Shown here piece after piece: positions 1 through 12,620 of a stretch of DNA of 64,000 nt. A program made the translations under genes and the position numbers. This DNA is from Berberis thunbergii. Lineage: Eukaryota; Streptophyta; Magnoliopsida; Ranunculales; Berberidaceae. Location: positions 1 to 64,000 of the forward strand of contig QNQO01009182.1 of NCBI GenBank assembly GCA_003290165.1, written 5' to 3'. Below the pieces are notes generated by a model. That model was not told the origin of the DNA and ran no database searches. It saw only the letters and a list, made by a program, of their open reading frames with translations. Numbering within the stretch: the first letter of the stretch is position 1; each line of letters opens with the position of its first letter.

Positions 1-647
1 GTTATGCCCTTCCATTTGACATTTGAAATAGATTTCCTCATACATTTTTTGTTTGTTGATCCTCACCCTTAACCTTTTGTTTTCTAGGCAACCCCACATA
101 TCTAATAAACTATGGTGTGTTTATCTTGACATAGGCTACAAAATGCATAAGCGACATTGGTGCCTCTGCCACTGAGTTTTTAACCCAACATTTCCTTAAC
201 ATATATGTAAACTAAACACTGATACTTGGAGTATATACTACTAAGTGTCGAACCAAGGTTCTATTTATCATCAACCAAAATACCATTCTTATCAATTTAA
301 GCATGAGTTCATCTCTTTTGCGCCAATGTTCCCAAATGTGCAATTGCTGACCAAATACTAACAAAAGTCACACGGTCAATACACTCCTCATTACTATATG
401 CACATCTGCCAAATTAAAATAACCGTTCCCTTGAACTCATTCACTTGCAGACAATAAGCAATCATGGTGTTCTTTAGATATTATATTTCTGACAAACAAT
501 TCATCAAACAAGCCTTTTTATCTCTATTCCCAACATAACACTTCAACATGTTACTCCAAGCAACAATATCTAATTTATTGCTCGTATCTAGCAATTTATG
601 TGCATCATCAGCCATTCCAAAAATTGCATAAAGATGAATCAACTTAT
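1..647. other. AT-rich stretch without a recognisable gene
   Basis: No open frame with recognisable homology and no convincing exon is seen. The stretch ends at the 5-bp flank of the copia insertion. It could be intron sequence of a gene starting outside the window, since the synaptotagmin exons downstream lack their 5' part. Confidence 0.5.
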
Positions 648-1035
648 TGTTGGGAGATTTGGGAAGAACTAGAACTTAAGAAAGACTAATTTTATTAATC
701 TCTCAAAAGTCTCTTACAACTTCACACCCTTACCATGCTCACAACACTCACTACTACACTTGAGATTGTTTGCTCCTTGATACCTACACCTCACAACCTT
801 TCCCCTATTTATAGTACTTATAAGGAGGTGGGAGGATTCTAAAGAAGCAATCTCAACCACACATTTTTGCTTCTCTAGAACTCTCTCAAATGTCTAGAGT
901 ATTATAAGGGTGTAGAATTCTCTAGACATTGAACCATCTAGAGAATACCCATGATCTTCTAGATAATGGGTTTGGGCTTTAACTTTTGGGCTTTAGGCTT
1001 TAAACATTTGGGCTAGTTAGTAATGATTTTCAACA
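648..1035 (-). repeat. 3' LTR of the copia element
   Basis: 388 bp, TG...CA ends with a 5-bp inverted terminus TGTTG/CAACA. It is nearly identical to the copy at 3717-4103, with scattered substitutions and 1-2-bp indels. The polypurine tract lies directly inside it. Confidence 0.93.
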
Positions 1036-3716
1036 CGTCCCCTCATCACTAACTCCGTTGAAGATTATGCCAAGTTGTCTCCGGAAGTCTTTGAACTTTG
1101 TCGTGCCAAGTCCCTTAGTGAATATATTTGCTACTTGGTTATCTGTCTTGGTTGTTTACATCTCTATCTCTCCTTGAAGTACCTTATCTCTAATGAAGTG
1201 GTAGTGAACCTCTACGTGCTTTGTTGTATCTTCCAAGTCATTTCCTTTATCAACACATAATTTAGCATTGGTCTCCATCGGTGTTGAGGTTGGTTTACAC
1301 TCCAGCATCCCGTACTTCTTCAATAAATCTCGAGCATATTTCTGCTGGCAAAGAAATAAGCCTCTGTCACTTCGTTTATCTCAAGCCCTAGGAAGTGTCT
1401 TAATTCTCCTAACTCCTTCATTTGGCAAGCGGACCGCCAGGTTTCTTCGTACTCTTTGAATCTCTTCTGTATCATTTCCAGTGACAATCAGATCATCTAT
1501 GTATACTAGCACTATTGCTAGTTTTCCTTCATAGGATTTGATAAATAGGCTGGAGTCTGACATGTGCAACTGAGTAACCGCTTTGAACTAAGAACTCCAC
1601 TATCTTCCCCGTACTAGGGACCTTGGTGTTTGCTTCAGTCCGTACAACGCCTTTTTAGCTTGCAAACATTAGTTTTGTTGGGTTTTATACTCAAACCCCC
1701 TCGGGTTGTTCCATTTTATTTCTCGGTCAATTTCACCGTTGTAGGAACGCGTTCTTCACATCCATTTTGCCATAGTTTCCAAGATTTATTGCTGCTAGTG
1801 AAAGTAGAACCCTGACCGTTAGTAATCGTAGTCCAGCCCATATTGTTGTGAGAACCCTCGAGTTACCAAATCAAGCCTGTACCATTCTATCGATCCATCA
1901 GAACGAGTCTTTATCTTGTAGACCCATTTACATGATATGACTTTACATCTTTGGTTTTTGGTACCAAGTCCCAAGTTGGTTTTCTCCAGGGCTGGGATTT
2001 CTTCTTCCATTGCATTTTTCCATTCCAGACTCTGAGATTGCTTCTTTCAAATGTTGCGGGCTCCTTAATGTGTGTTCTTTCAGTCACAAACATTTGCATT
2101 ACTTTGGATTGGGCTTGCGTTTGTCTCGTTGTCCTTCTTAACTGTTGGCCCACATCTTTCTTCACTTTCTTGAACTTCTTCTGGTTGTTATTTATATATA
2201 TCAGTCTACCATGGGCTGAAGATGGTACTTGGTGTTTTGGGTGAGCTGGTCGTACTCCTTCTTCATCATTTGCAGGTGATGACTCATTTTCCTGCATTTC
2301 CTCTTGTAGACTTTTGGAGTATGGAATGTGATAGACATTCTGCAATTGAACTTGATTAGGGCTGAAGCATGGAGTGAATGTAGCCTCCCCAGTGTGAGCA
2401 ATCGCAATCTCGTGTTATCGCAGTTATCACGACCCAGTTCTCCTTTGTATTCACATAAGCTTGACAGCTTCTCCTTGTCTCCAGTCATATGGTTGGAACA
2501 ACCTGAGTCAACAATCCAATCCTAACTGTAGTTGACTTGCACGTCTTGATCTTCAGCGGCCATGGCTACCCTCATCATTGGGAGAAGTCAATTTCTTCAT
2601 CTAAAAAATCCTCAACGAACAGACTGGGTAGTTGCAAAGGATGCTTGGAAGTCTCATTCTTCGTTCATTGTTGTCTTGGTGATTGTGAGACTTCACCAAG
2701 TCCTTCAGTTGTCTTCTTCTTTGACCAGCAGTCTTTTGCATAGTGCCTTTCTTGCCACAGTTGTAGCAACCGTCCTTTATCCGGTCGTTGTTGTTTTTGC
2801 CTTGCTGAGCTCCCCCTTTCTTGTAGCTCCTCTCCTGGGACTTCTTGGCCTGCTATATTCTTCTTTATTTTGATCTTACAAAATTCTTCTTTTATACCCT
2901 CCCTTCATTTTGTTGAAGAACGCCTCATCTTCCTTATTTTCAAGAGAGACATCTGCCATTTGCTTAGCCAAAACTTTCTTGATTGGCCAACAGGACTTTC
3001 AAACTTCATAATAGAAGGTTGAGTTGGCCAGCCACGAAATGGCAGTAACAATCCCATGTATATTCAGGTTTTGGACCATGGGATTATTATTCTTTTCATC
3101 CTATATTCGGTAACTTTGGAAGCAGGGTCTAAACTCTGAAATTCATGACATAAAGTTTTAATTTTTTAGAAAATAGTCTCTAATAGACATACCTCCTTGC
3201 TTGGAGTTCATCAACTCATTCTCCAAGAACTGTAGGCGTGCATCATTCGTTCTTGAAAACATGGATGCAAATGTATCCCAAACTCCTTTGGGATGTGTGG
3301 CTCGTTATATATACTAAGCATTTCATCCTCGATCGTTCGTCTTGAGCACATAAAGTGCCTTCCCTGCTTGATCTCCCACTTTTTGAATTCGGACAACATT
3401 CTCCTTTGGTGGTGTAGTCTCACTACCACCAACAACCTGCCACAAGTCCTGCCCTTGCAAGTAGGACTTTATCCTTGTTTGCCAACTCTTGTAATTATGG
3501 TGGTTGAGCTTTTGTAGCCCACCAGTTGTGGCCAACGAGATCTCTCGATCGTGACAAGGTACAACTCTTTTGTGGCTACCGAGTAAGCTTGGTCTTACAC
3601 CAATCTGCTTCACAGTTCCCAAACTGTGCACGAACGATCTCCGACTAGATAGTGTTTTACCAAAGTGAGAATAGTACCCTATGTATGAATAGGGTGAGCT
3701 GGCTCTGATACCAAAT

Positions 3717-4103
3717 TGTTGGGAGATTTGGGAAGAACTAGAACTTAAGAAAGACTAATTTATTAATCTCTCAAAAGTCTCTTACAACTTCACACCCTTA
3801 CTATGCTCACAACACTCACTACTACACTTGAGCTTTTTTGCTCCTTGTACCTACACCTCACAACATCTCCCCTATTTATAGTAGTTATAAGGAGGTGGAG
3901 AGGACTCTAGATAAGCAATCTCAACCACACATTTTTGCTTATCTAGAACTCTCTCAAATGTCTAGAGTATTATAATGGTGTAGAATTCTCTAGACATTGA
4001 ACCATCTAAGAGAATACCCATGATCTTCTAGATTAATAGGTATTGGCTTTAACTTTGGGCTTTAGGCTTTATACATTTGGGCTAGTTAGTGATGATTTCA
4101 ACA
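3717..4103 (-). repeat. 5' LTR of the copia element
   Basis: 387-bp partner of the LTR at 648-1035. The tRNA-Met primer binding site abuts it at about 3699-3714, read on the minus strand. Confidence 0.93.
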
Positions 4104-7100
4104 CTAATATCTAATATAAGCTTTACTTTCAAGCTCAAACTTAAACACTTGACTGGATACTTGCCTACCCATATCTTAGTCATGCAATTGGGTTACAAAC
4201 TTTGAGAGTAATCAATTGTGTCATAAACTGAGAGGATTGACCACCAAGGCATGGATTTGTTTGGCTTCTTTGAAGGTGGGTGGATGCAGTTGAGAATAAT
4301 AGAGAGGTTGGTGTTGGTAGGTGGTGGTTTGATTGGATGGGAAAAAGAAAAAGAAGAAGGAAAAAGAGATGAGGGTTGGTGGTTTGAATGGATGGGAAAG
4401 AAAAAAAAAATGAGGTGGGAATATTAGAGAGGATGAATGGGTTGAAGAAAGTGTGTTTCCATTTCAATGGACGGAATTAATTACTCAAATGGGATGGACT
4501 AATGGCTTTTTGGAGGTACATCAGAATCTCCAAAAAAAAAAATTTGGGGGGGGGGGGGGGGGGGGGGGGGGGTTATGTCTAATAAATGCTTAAAATAACC
4601 CACAAAAACCCATATTATCCTCATATTTATTATCTTATTTCCAAAATAAAACCCTAATATCATTTTTTTCTTCATCTTCCTAACAAAATCACACTTTTTT
4701 CTTCTCACTCATTCTCTAAATAGACCCTCCAAAAAGATTGAGAAAGCAAACAATTATAACCAAGGTTCTATGGAGCCTTGTTTTGTAGCTCTAATAGAGG
4801 CCTTGTTGACATGGCATTTCAAACTAGGGCCAAAATATTGAAATGAATAGGGATTTGGCTAAAAGGGCCCAATAAATACATAGGATTTCTCTACCTTAAT
4901 CCCAAGTGAGCAAAGGCCTACCTTGAGCACAACACAAGCCGGTCGGGTGCCAACTGTCCCAAACCGTTCGAAGGGGCGGTCCTTAAACATCGAAAAGTCG
5001 TGTATCAAGATATATCTGATCATTGCTTGTTGAACTTAATTTTATTATATTTCAATCTTAATTATTTTGTTAAAGTATGAGTTGCATTGCTATGTCAATA
5101 AATCCCCAAATAGAACTGCAAAACCAAGGCCTCGTAGACACGTTGAAAGAAGAAAAAGCTCATAAATTGAAGCTCTAATCTTTCTCAACCAATATTCTTC
5201 TCCACCACTCCGACACCAATCAAGTAATCTCCATTACCAATTTCACTTAAAATACTACAAATAAACAATAATAGTGAGCGAAAGGAAATGAATGAATAAA
5301 CAAAATTTTCTTTTCTGTAATTGCAAAGAACTATCTCATAATTAATGTCGTAAAATAGATGGTTGATACTAATTAAGTTCGATGGAGAAATAAAATAAGT
5401 CAAACCAAAATATAAAATGTGTTCATTGAAACAATATTCACAAAGAGTGAATATTCATTGAAACAAAATTCTCTATCTAAATAACTTGAAATGGAAGAGA
5501 AGTTGTAAGTCTGAGACATGTTATAATATTCACAAAGAGTGCACTGACACTAGACTAATATCAACTAAAAGGAGGTGAACAATCACTGAATTTGTTTTGA
5601 AAAACAAGCAAAAGTATTTGAGTTCAAAGTTCTTTGCATAAACTTATCTAAGGTTTATGGTGTGACTTAAGCTAAGTCAATATCACAAACTTCACAAGTT
5701 TAATTGATTCAAAGTGAACACCTAGTTAAAAAACTTTTGCAAAATCCTCGAAAAAAGTCTTACACATGCAATTTGAACATACAAGCAACTCAAGCTATAG
5801 AAAGTAAAGACAACTTAACTAAGCATGCAAGGTAAAGTAAATAGAGTCATGGAGATACGAAAACAAACCAGACAAAGAACACCAATATAATGAGGTACAC
5901 CTAAGTCGGAGTTTGATTGGTTCCAACCATTTACATTCTCGGTGGAAAGGGCTTGCAAGCCTCAAAGTCTTTATTACTTTATCAAATGAGAACTCAACTC
6001 TCAGTAAACATTTAACAACCTCGCAAGGTCTAATCGCCACGCTCCTTTGAGACTTACCAACACGAACCAAGTGTTTTGTTCCATGAGTCTTACAAACACC
6101 TTGGCGATCACTAATGGGATGCACCAGAACCAAGTCTTATGGACGTGTACTTGGGATCTTGAATATACAACTTGATCATATGTTCTGTTTCGCGAGACTT
6201 ACCGAATAGCCAAGGATCAGACCATCATGGGATGCAACACAACCAAGGCTTACCACCTATTTGGGATTGTTGAGGTGACACTTACTCGACGAATCCACAC
6301 CACGGATTAAAAAACCCACACCGGGTGAAAGTGAGTTTTGGCAAGGCTAACACTCAAAGGTTTTCTATCTTGCAATGACACTCGTTTATCGGATAAATAG
6401 ACTTAAAATTTCTTTTACATTCACTCCTTCACTCGATGGAAGATGAAAACTTCATTCAAAGATGAGATGAAGTGGTTGAAGGCTTAACAATTCTCCAAAT
6501 GAGGCACATAATATACAAAACACTCTTCAATTCTTCTTCCTCTGTTGTCTTTTCTCTCTCTTTTTAGATAACCAAAAAAATCACAAAGAGAAGAAAAGTT
6601 TCCTCCTAAAACACCATGGATTTCTCACAAATGATAAAGGGTTTTGAATGGGCCAGTGGATCTCTTAAAGGGAAGGCCAAAGGGGATATGAGAACATGAA
6701 TTTTTTTTTATAGAGAAATTCCATATAGGTGGATCTCAGTTCCTATTTATATAACCAATATGGTCATAATGAATTCGACTTCACTGTCCCCATCACATAC
6801 TTTTTTCAGAATGACTCCTTGCTTTGTCAAAATGACTCTCTGTTGAAAATGACATGTCAAGGGGTGAAGTCGACATTGCTTGCCTCATATAACTTTTCCA
6901 AAACAAAAGTTTCTCCTCTGTCACATGTCCTTGTACTTGACATGGGCATATCCTATTGGCACATAGGGTCTGATTATAGTTTTTAGGGGTTGGTTAGATG
7001 GAAGCTTACGACTCAAACACACCTCGTTTGAAAACATCTTCTTATCGAGCGTTTTTGGCACATGGCATGACGATGCGACCTTGTGGATTTGTGTTGGGCT

Positions 7101-7984
7101 TCCTTCTCTTTTGGGCTTAGGGTCTACTCCAGGTCAGCTATGGGCTAGGCAGACTCTCTCCAATTTAAGTTATTACTCCCTCCCGGCCCTTTGTCCGGGT
7201 AGGTGCCTCCAAAGGATGTCTTTAGATAGAATATTCATTCTCTAGGTTTGAATTGGTTCCCACTCATTTTTGCCCCTAAATAATTTTTGGTACTTCATTT
7301 GATTTTGGTCATCCATAAGTTATTTTGACTTGTCTTAGTCTTCATGAGTTGACTCTAATCTTCTTGTCCATTGACAATTATCTTCATAAGTTGAATAACC
7401 TTGAAATGACATAGACCTAATCCCAACCACTAAAAATACTATTTATAAATCCATCAGGTATTTTTACATTGTTTTGGCATAATTCGAAAATACATTTTCA
7501 AAAGTATAATTTTTTATTTAAGCGAGATATATGGAATGATATAGTATCTCTCAAATTTCTAAGATTAGTTAACCACATTTTTAAGTTGTCTACCCCACTT
7601 AGAAGGAGAGAGAAAAATGGGCATTCTTGGGGTATGTAATATTCTGAAAAAATATTTCATAACTACTTAAATGAGGTTTTTTTTTTATTTTTTTTATTTT
7701 AATTATGGGGGTTTCCAAGAACTCTCTAAATTAAATACTTATTTATTTTAGTCGGAGTGAATTTATTACCTTGTCTTTCATGTTATTTTACTTGTTCATT
7801 TTTATTTTAATTTCTTATGGATAAAATTCATATGCTTAACCTAAATAATATTGTTGCATCACATCATCAATTATAAGCATTAAATCTTACATTTCCTATG
7901 AAAATTTTTAGTTCTAAATGTCATGATTCTCTAACAAATAATAATAATAATAATAATAACACATTCTCATTTTGTTCCAGGTTA
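4104..7984. other. 3.9 kb without recognisable gene
   Basis: AT-rich DNA with no supported exon. It contains a run of 27 G (4546-4572) lying between short inverted segments CTTTTTGGAGG (near 4507) and CCTCCAAAAAG (near 4727), which may be a small foldback remnant. It also has a short repeated motif around ATATTCACAAAGAGTG (5445 and 5526). The 5560-7200 part reads like decayed repeat, but no family could be named. Confidence 0.4.
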
Positions 7985-7992
7985 ATAGATCC

Positions 7993-8877
7993 TAGGGGTG
8001 GGCATTTAGGACCGAAAACCCGGACCGAACCGACAACCGGACCGATCGGGTCGGATCGGTTTTTATTTATTAAAAAAGTTTCGGTTGTAAAAGCCCGGCC
8101 CGACCCGAAGTTTTTGGTCCGGGCCTCGGTTTCCATTTTTGAAGCCCGTCGGATAACCGGCTGGACCCAGTTTAAATAGTTTAACTTTAAATATGTTAAA
8201 AAAGAATAAGATTGAGGATTCAAAATTGAGGGAACCCATCGACCGCCGCCTCCCTCTCCTCTCCCTCTCACAGCTAAGCCGCTCTCCCCTCTCCTCTCCC
8301 ACTCACAGCGAAGTCTCCTCTCCCACTCACAACGAAGTCGCCTCCCCTCTCCTCTCCCTCTCACAGCGAAGCCACCTCCCTCTCCTCTCCCTCTCACAGC
8401 GAAGCCGCCTCCCTCTCACAACGAAGCATCGACCGAACGAGATCGACCTCCCTCTCCCCTCCCTTCCTCATCTGATCTCGGATCTGATCTTGATCAAATC
8501 TTTGTCTCAGATATGATCTTGATCATAATCTGATCTTGATCTGATCGTCTATAAGGTTGAACAAGATCACGATCGTCTGTAAGGTCGAAGTCGAAGATCA
8601 AGATTTTTTTTATTTTTTTGTAATTTGTTGTATTGTTTTTTTTGTAATTTTTGTATATGATGAAAGAATTTTTTTTTTAAATACTGTAGATGTAATTTTT
8701 TGCTTTGTATATAATTTTTGTATAGGACCGAGATCGGCCTGTAAATCGGTTAATCGGGACTTCGGTTACCCGGTCAACTCGGTCCAGTTTCGGTTCTCAT
8801 AAACACGGGCCCGAATTTTTCGGGCCGATTTTCGGTTTTTAGTTTTTGGGCCGATTACCCGTACTTGCCCAGCCCTA
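7993..8877. mobile_element. hAT-type non-autonomous element, 885 bp (TAGGGGTGGGCA family)
   Basis: Starts TAGGGGTGGGCA and ends TGCCCAGCCCTA, near-perfect terminal inverted repeats. It is flanked by a perfect 8-bp duplication ATAGATCC at 7985-7992 and 8878-8885. Eight-bp duplications are diagnostic of hAT transposition. The subterminal regions are full of CCGGACCG/CGGGCC motifs. The centre holds imperfect repeats of a CCTCTCCTCTCCCTCTCACAG-like unit (about 8240-8430). No transposase is encoded. Confidence 0.92.
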
Positions 8878-9089
8878 ATAGATCCTATTAGTTTGGCTAC
8901 TCATTTAGTTACTTATTGTTATCAAATCGACGTATTAGTGAACTTTACTACTATCTAATCAATGGTATAAGATTAGTTTTTTCTCAAATGTGTTTCAACA
9001 ACTATTTGTTTTTCCAATTATGTAATTTTTTAATCTCATTATTGGGTTATGATTTCTCCTTCAACCTGTGCGTTGTTTTCCTCGAGTAG

Positions 9090-11332
9090 GATCTAATCAA
9101 AGATCAAGTAGCGAACATGTACCAATGGCCCAAAAACTTGGAAGTCCCAATAATGGATCCTTCAAAGTAAGTTTGCCTACCTTTTGTCAGTAATTTATTT
9201 TATTTATTGTTATATGCATCTCATGATTTATGTACTTTTATAAACTAATTTATGTGGTGAAAATTTTAGAGCGTCGGCGAAGCCTGTAGGTGTCATCAAT
9301 GTAAAAGTTGTAAGAGCAACAAAGTTAAGAAAGAAAGATTTCATGGGCGCGTCAGACCCTTACGTGATACTAAAGCTTACTGGGGATAAACTTCCATCTA
9401 CAAAGACGACTGTCAAACACAAAAATTTGAATCCTGAATGGAATGAAGAATTTAGCATAGTCGTGACTGACCCAGAATCTCAAGTATTAGAGCTAGAGGT
9501 TTACGATTGGGAACAAGTATGTATTCAATATTTATGTTTAGCCTCATATCTTTAGTTATTTTTCTTCATTAAAGGACTATGTTCTTAATGCAACATATTT
9601 CCTTCCATTAGGTTGGCAAGCATGACAAGATGGGAATGAATAACATTTCTCTACACGATCTTACACCAGGAGAGAAAAAATTTATGACACTTGATTTGCT
9701 TAAAAAACATGGATCCTAGTGATCGTCAAAATGATAAGGCACGTGGCCAAATTGTTTTGGAAATCACATACAAGCCTTTTAAAGATGATGATGTGTCGAA
9801 AGATCTTGAAGATTCACACACTGTACAAAAGGCTCCTGAAGGAACACCTTCAAGTGGAGGTTTATTGGTAGTGATTGTGCACGAAGCTCAAGACCTTGAA
9901 GGAAAAAACCATACAAATCCATATGTACAAATGTTTTTCAAGGGGGGAGAAAAGAAAACTAAGGTATATAGCAAACTCTTTTTATCAAATTCAGCATATA
10001 TGTTTAGTTATTAATTACAATAAATATACATATAAGTCTCACAGATATTGCACCCATGTATAGGTAGGTTGTGAAAGCATAAAAAAAAATAAAAATATTT
10101 AAGTGTTATTAATTTCATTGTTTTTTTTCGCTTTCCACCAAATAAACTTTAACTTTACATCTATGTTGGTTTAATTCTTTATTGCACTGCTGCAGCGTCT
10201 TAAAAAAAATAGAGATCCAAGATGGGAAGAAGAATTTCAATTTGTATTGGAAGAGCCACCCACAAATGATAGAATACATTTAGAAGTTCTCAGTTCTTCG
10301 TCAAAACTTGGTCGGATGCATTCAAAGGTACATCTTGCCATATTTAATTATATTTGGTTTAGTTTTATTAATCCCATAATGAAATATGAAAGGAAAAATA
10401 TACAAAAAATAAAAATAAAAATATTACAATGTTGTTATTTTGATAAAATGTGTTTTTTTTTTGTTTGTTATTTTATAAATTTAAGATGTTAATTTAATCT
10501 TACTGTTGTATAAGGCATATATGTCATAGTTAAAGGATCATCTCACATTTGTACTCTTTAAGTGACATCATTATATTGAATATGACTAAATACGAATTGT
10601 ATTTCAATTTGTATGGGTTGGCGAAGTAACCGTTTTTTATTCGTTTTGATTACCCTTCAAGGGTTGCAATTGGCAACATAGTTATAAACTCCAGCCATGT
10701 ATCTACTGGGATGAAGGATAAATTAGTATCATTATAATGTAACAAAAAAAACAACAATTAGTTAAAACAATTTCAAAGATGTTATATGGAAGATGTAAAT
10801 CGACCTTCGCGTTACATGCTCTCAGATGTCACCAGTCTTATTAGTGAAGATGCGCTATGCGGTTCTTTCAAACAAACTTTTACAACCCAAATAACATCAA
10901 CCCTTGCATGGAAATAATATACACTTATCAACCATTTCATCTTAACCTTCTTACATAATATATGTAGGATTAGTTTTGTTTACCATCTTTTGCATTTCGT
11001 ATTGTTATGTATTATTATGCTAATATGTTTGTTTTTCGGTCCACTGAAAACAAAAGTCTATTATTTTACTAATAGATAACAAAAACTTGTGAATATGTAT
11101 GATACTACATTTTTTTGCATAAACATTTGTTTTCCGTTTAATCACGATTATATTAATTGTTACTTATATTATATTTAGCATTTTTTATTCTCATGTACAG
11201 GAATCTCTTGGGTATGTTGAGATCAACCTTAACGATGTTGTTACCAATAAGCGGATAAATGAGAAGTACGATCTTATTGACTCGAAGAATGGGAAACTTC
11301 TAATTGAGATGCAATGGAGAACTTCATCATGA
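9090..11332 (+). CDS. Plant synaptotagmin (SMP/C2A/C2B protein), 3' part, one frameshift
   Basis: Five exons: 9090-9166, 9270-9516, 9612-9963, 10196-10327 and 11201-11332 (stop TGA), all with GT..AG junctions and matching phases. The first gives the end of an SMP lipid-transfer domain (QVANMYQWPKNLEV). The second and third give C2A (GASDPYVILK, NPEWNEEF, YDWEQ), and the third to fifth give C2B (GLLVVIVHEAQDLEG, DPRWEEEFQF, LGYVEINL, RINEKYDLIDSKNG). Order and spacing match plant SYT1/2/3-type proteins, which tether the ER to the plasma membrane and bind phospholipids through their C2 domains. The N-terminal membrane anchor and most of the SMP domain are not found upstream. A run of six A at 9702-9707 breaks the frame after the LDLLK segment; five would keep it open. 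So it is a gene entering from outside the window through a long intron, or a truncated copy. Confidence 0.87.
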
Positions 11333-11689
11333 GAGTACTACTTCTTGTTTTGTAAAACCATGCATACTCCAAGCTTTAGTAGAGGCTAGAATTACTTATT
11401 TATTTCATAGGTTTTTCTTTAATGGGTGGCGGGGTGGGAGCAGACAATCAACTACTTATTTGATTGCAAATCAAATCTTCACTCTATTACTTGTTTTTTA
11501 CAGTCACTTTATTTATCAAACAGATGGTAGTTTAATGAGGAGATGACAATAGTTTTCACAGGCTGAATTTAAGCTCAATTTTTTTTACTTTGTCTGAATT
11601 TTTTTTTTCAACTAAGATATATATAAACAAATATCAGATGGGAAATTCTTTCACAACTTTCTTTATTTGTACAAAACGCATCCAACCCA
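11333..11689. other. Synaptotagmin 3' flank
   Basis: AT-rich sequence following the synaptotagmin stop codon, presumably 3' UTR and spacer. No further exon is seen before the duplicated RAD17 leader begins near 11690. Confidence 0.5.
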
Positions 11690-11974
11690 ACTCAACTAAA
11701 CTAATCCAACCCAACTCGCATTTTTTCTAACCCCCCCCTAAAATCAAAGCAAATGCGAAATAGAAGAGGAGTGGAGCTTGGGTTTCTTTGCGATTGATTT
11801 AACATAAAAGCTTCATTCCATCCAATTCGATTGTGGGGTAAAGAATAAGTTTAGGGGAACCATCATGGTAGGTGTTGGTGTTCAAGAAAATATATAACCT
11901 TTCTTCATTCAAGTTCGTCTTGAAGAAAAGTTAGTTAGTTAGATGATTGGGAAGAAAAGGAACGTAGTTGCAAA
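11690..11974 (+). pseudogene. Duplicated 5' end of RAD17 (leader plus first codons)
   Basis: This segment aligns, with small indels, to the leader and start of RAD17 at about 14212-14427. Shared blocks include AAAATCAAAGCAAA, GCGATTGATT, TCTTGAAGAA and GTTAGTTAGATGATTGGGAAGAA. The copied ATG lies at 11943-11945 and encodes MIGKKRNVVA before homology stops. The frame then runs into the tandem repeat and closes after 21 codons at 12008. It is a broken partial duplicate about 2.4 kb upstream of the real start, possibly still carrying promoter sequence. Confidence 0.82.
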
Positions 11975-11975
11975 T

Positions 11976-12620
11976 CAAATTGACACTCTGCTACAAATAA
12001 AATCGTAACTTTTCCTTCGAAGTTCCAAATACAAAATGGTTCAGTGTTCTAGAAACTAGACTCGATAACCCTTCCAACCATATTTGGCAATCACATTGGA
12101 GTACTCCCAAACAAATAAGTTTTGACTTCAAAAGTTGATGCATTCGCAAACATTATCATATTGATATCCTGTTACAAATAAAATCACAACTCTTCTTTCG
12201 AAGCTTCAAATAAAAAACCATTCAATGTCCTATAAACTAGAGTTCGATAACGCTTCCAATCATATATAGCAAACACATTGGAGTGCTCCTAGATAAATCA
12301 TTTTTTTTCACTTCAAAATTGATGCATTTGCAATCATTATCAAATTGACACCCTCTAACAAATAAAAACATAACTTTTTCTACAAAGCTTCAAATAAAAA
12401 TTTGTTTTTTATTATAGAGCTAGACTCGATGGTGCTTCCAACCATATATAGCACACGCATTGAAGTCCTCCCAAACAAATCTGTTTTGACTTCAAAGTTG
12501 ACGCATTTGCAAATATTATCATATTGACATCCTGTTACAAATAAAATCGTAACTTTTCCTACGTTGCTCTAATAGTAAACCTTTTAGTGTTCTAGAAACT
12601 ACACTTGATAAGCATTTCAT
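11976..12620. repeat. Tandem repeat, unit about 180 bp, about 3.5 copies
   Basis: Units begin near 11976, 12157, 12341 and 12520, giving periods of 181, 184 and 179 bp. Each starts with a variant of CAAATTGACACTCTGCTACAAATAAAATC and contains CTAGACTCGATAACGCTTCCAACCATATATAG-like and TTTTGACTTCAAAGTTGATGCATT-like blocks. The last copy is partial. Units are diverged from each other, so the array is not recent. Confidence 0.85.

Larger units (their letters stand above)
648..4103 (-). mobile_element. Ty1/copia LTR retrotransposon, internally deleted and decayed
   Basis: Two direct LTRs (648-1035 and 3717-4103), each starting TGTTG and ending CAACA, bound the element. The flanks are cttat and ctaat, a 5-bp target duplication with one mismatch. 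Next to the right LTR the minus strand reads TGGTATCAGAGCCA, the usual initiator-Met tRNA primer site, and next to the left LTR it reads GATGAGGGGACG, a polypurine tract, so the element lies on the minus strand. Decayed coding pieces follow in minus-strand order: a Gag segment (about 3650-3210), a zinc knuckle with HYAKDCW (about 2780-2700), a protease segment with DSGCSNHMTGD (about 2510-2440), the start of reverse transcriptase with CKWVYKIK (about 2010-1820) and its YIDDLIV segment (about 1510-1480). The integrase core is missing and the frames are broken, so it is a non-autonomous deletion derivative. Confidence 0.93.

Noticed and set aside
7921..8516. Open frames in the Arg/Gly- or Ser/Pro-rich part of the 885-bp element
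   Set aside because: Low-complexity translation of transposon repeats; no start context, domain or splice structure.
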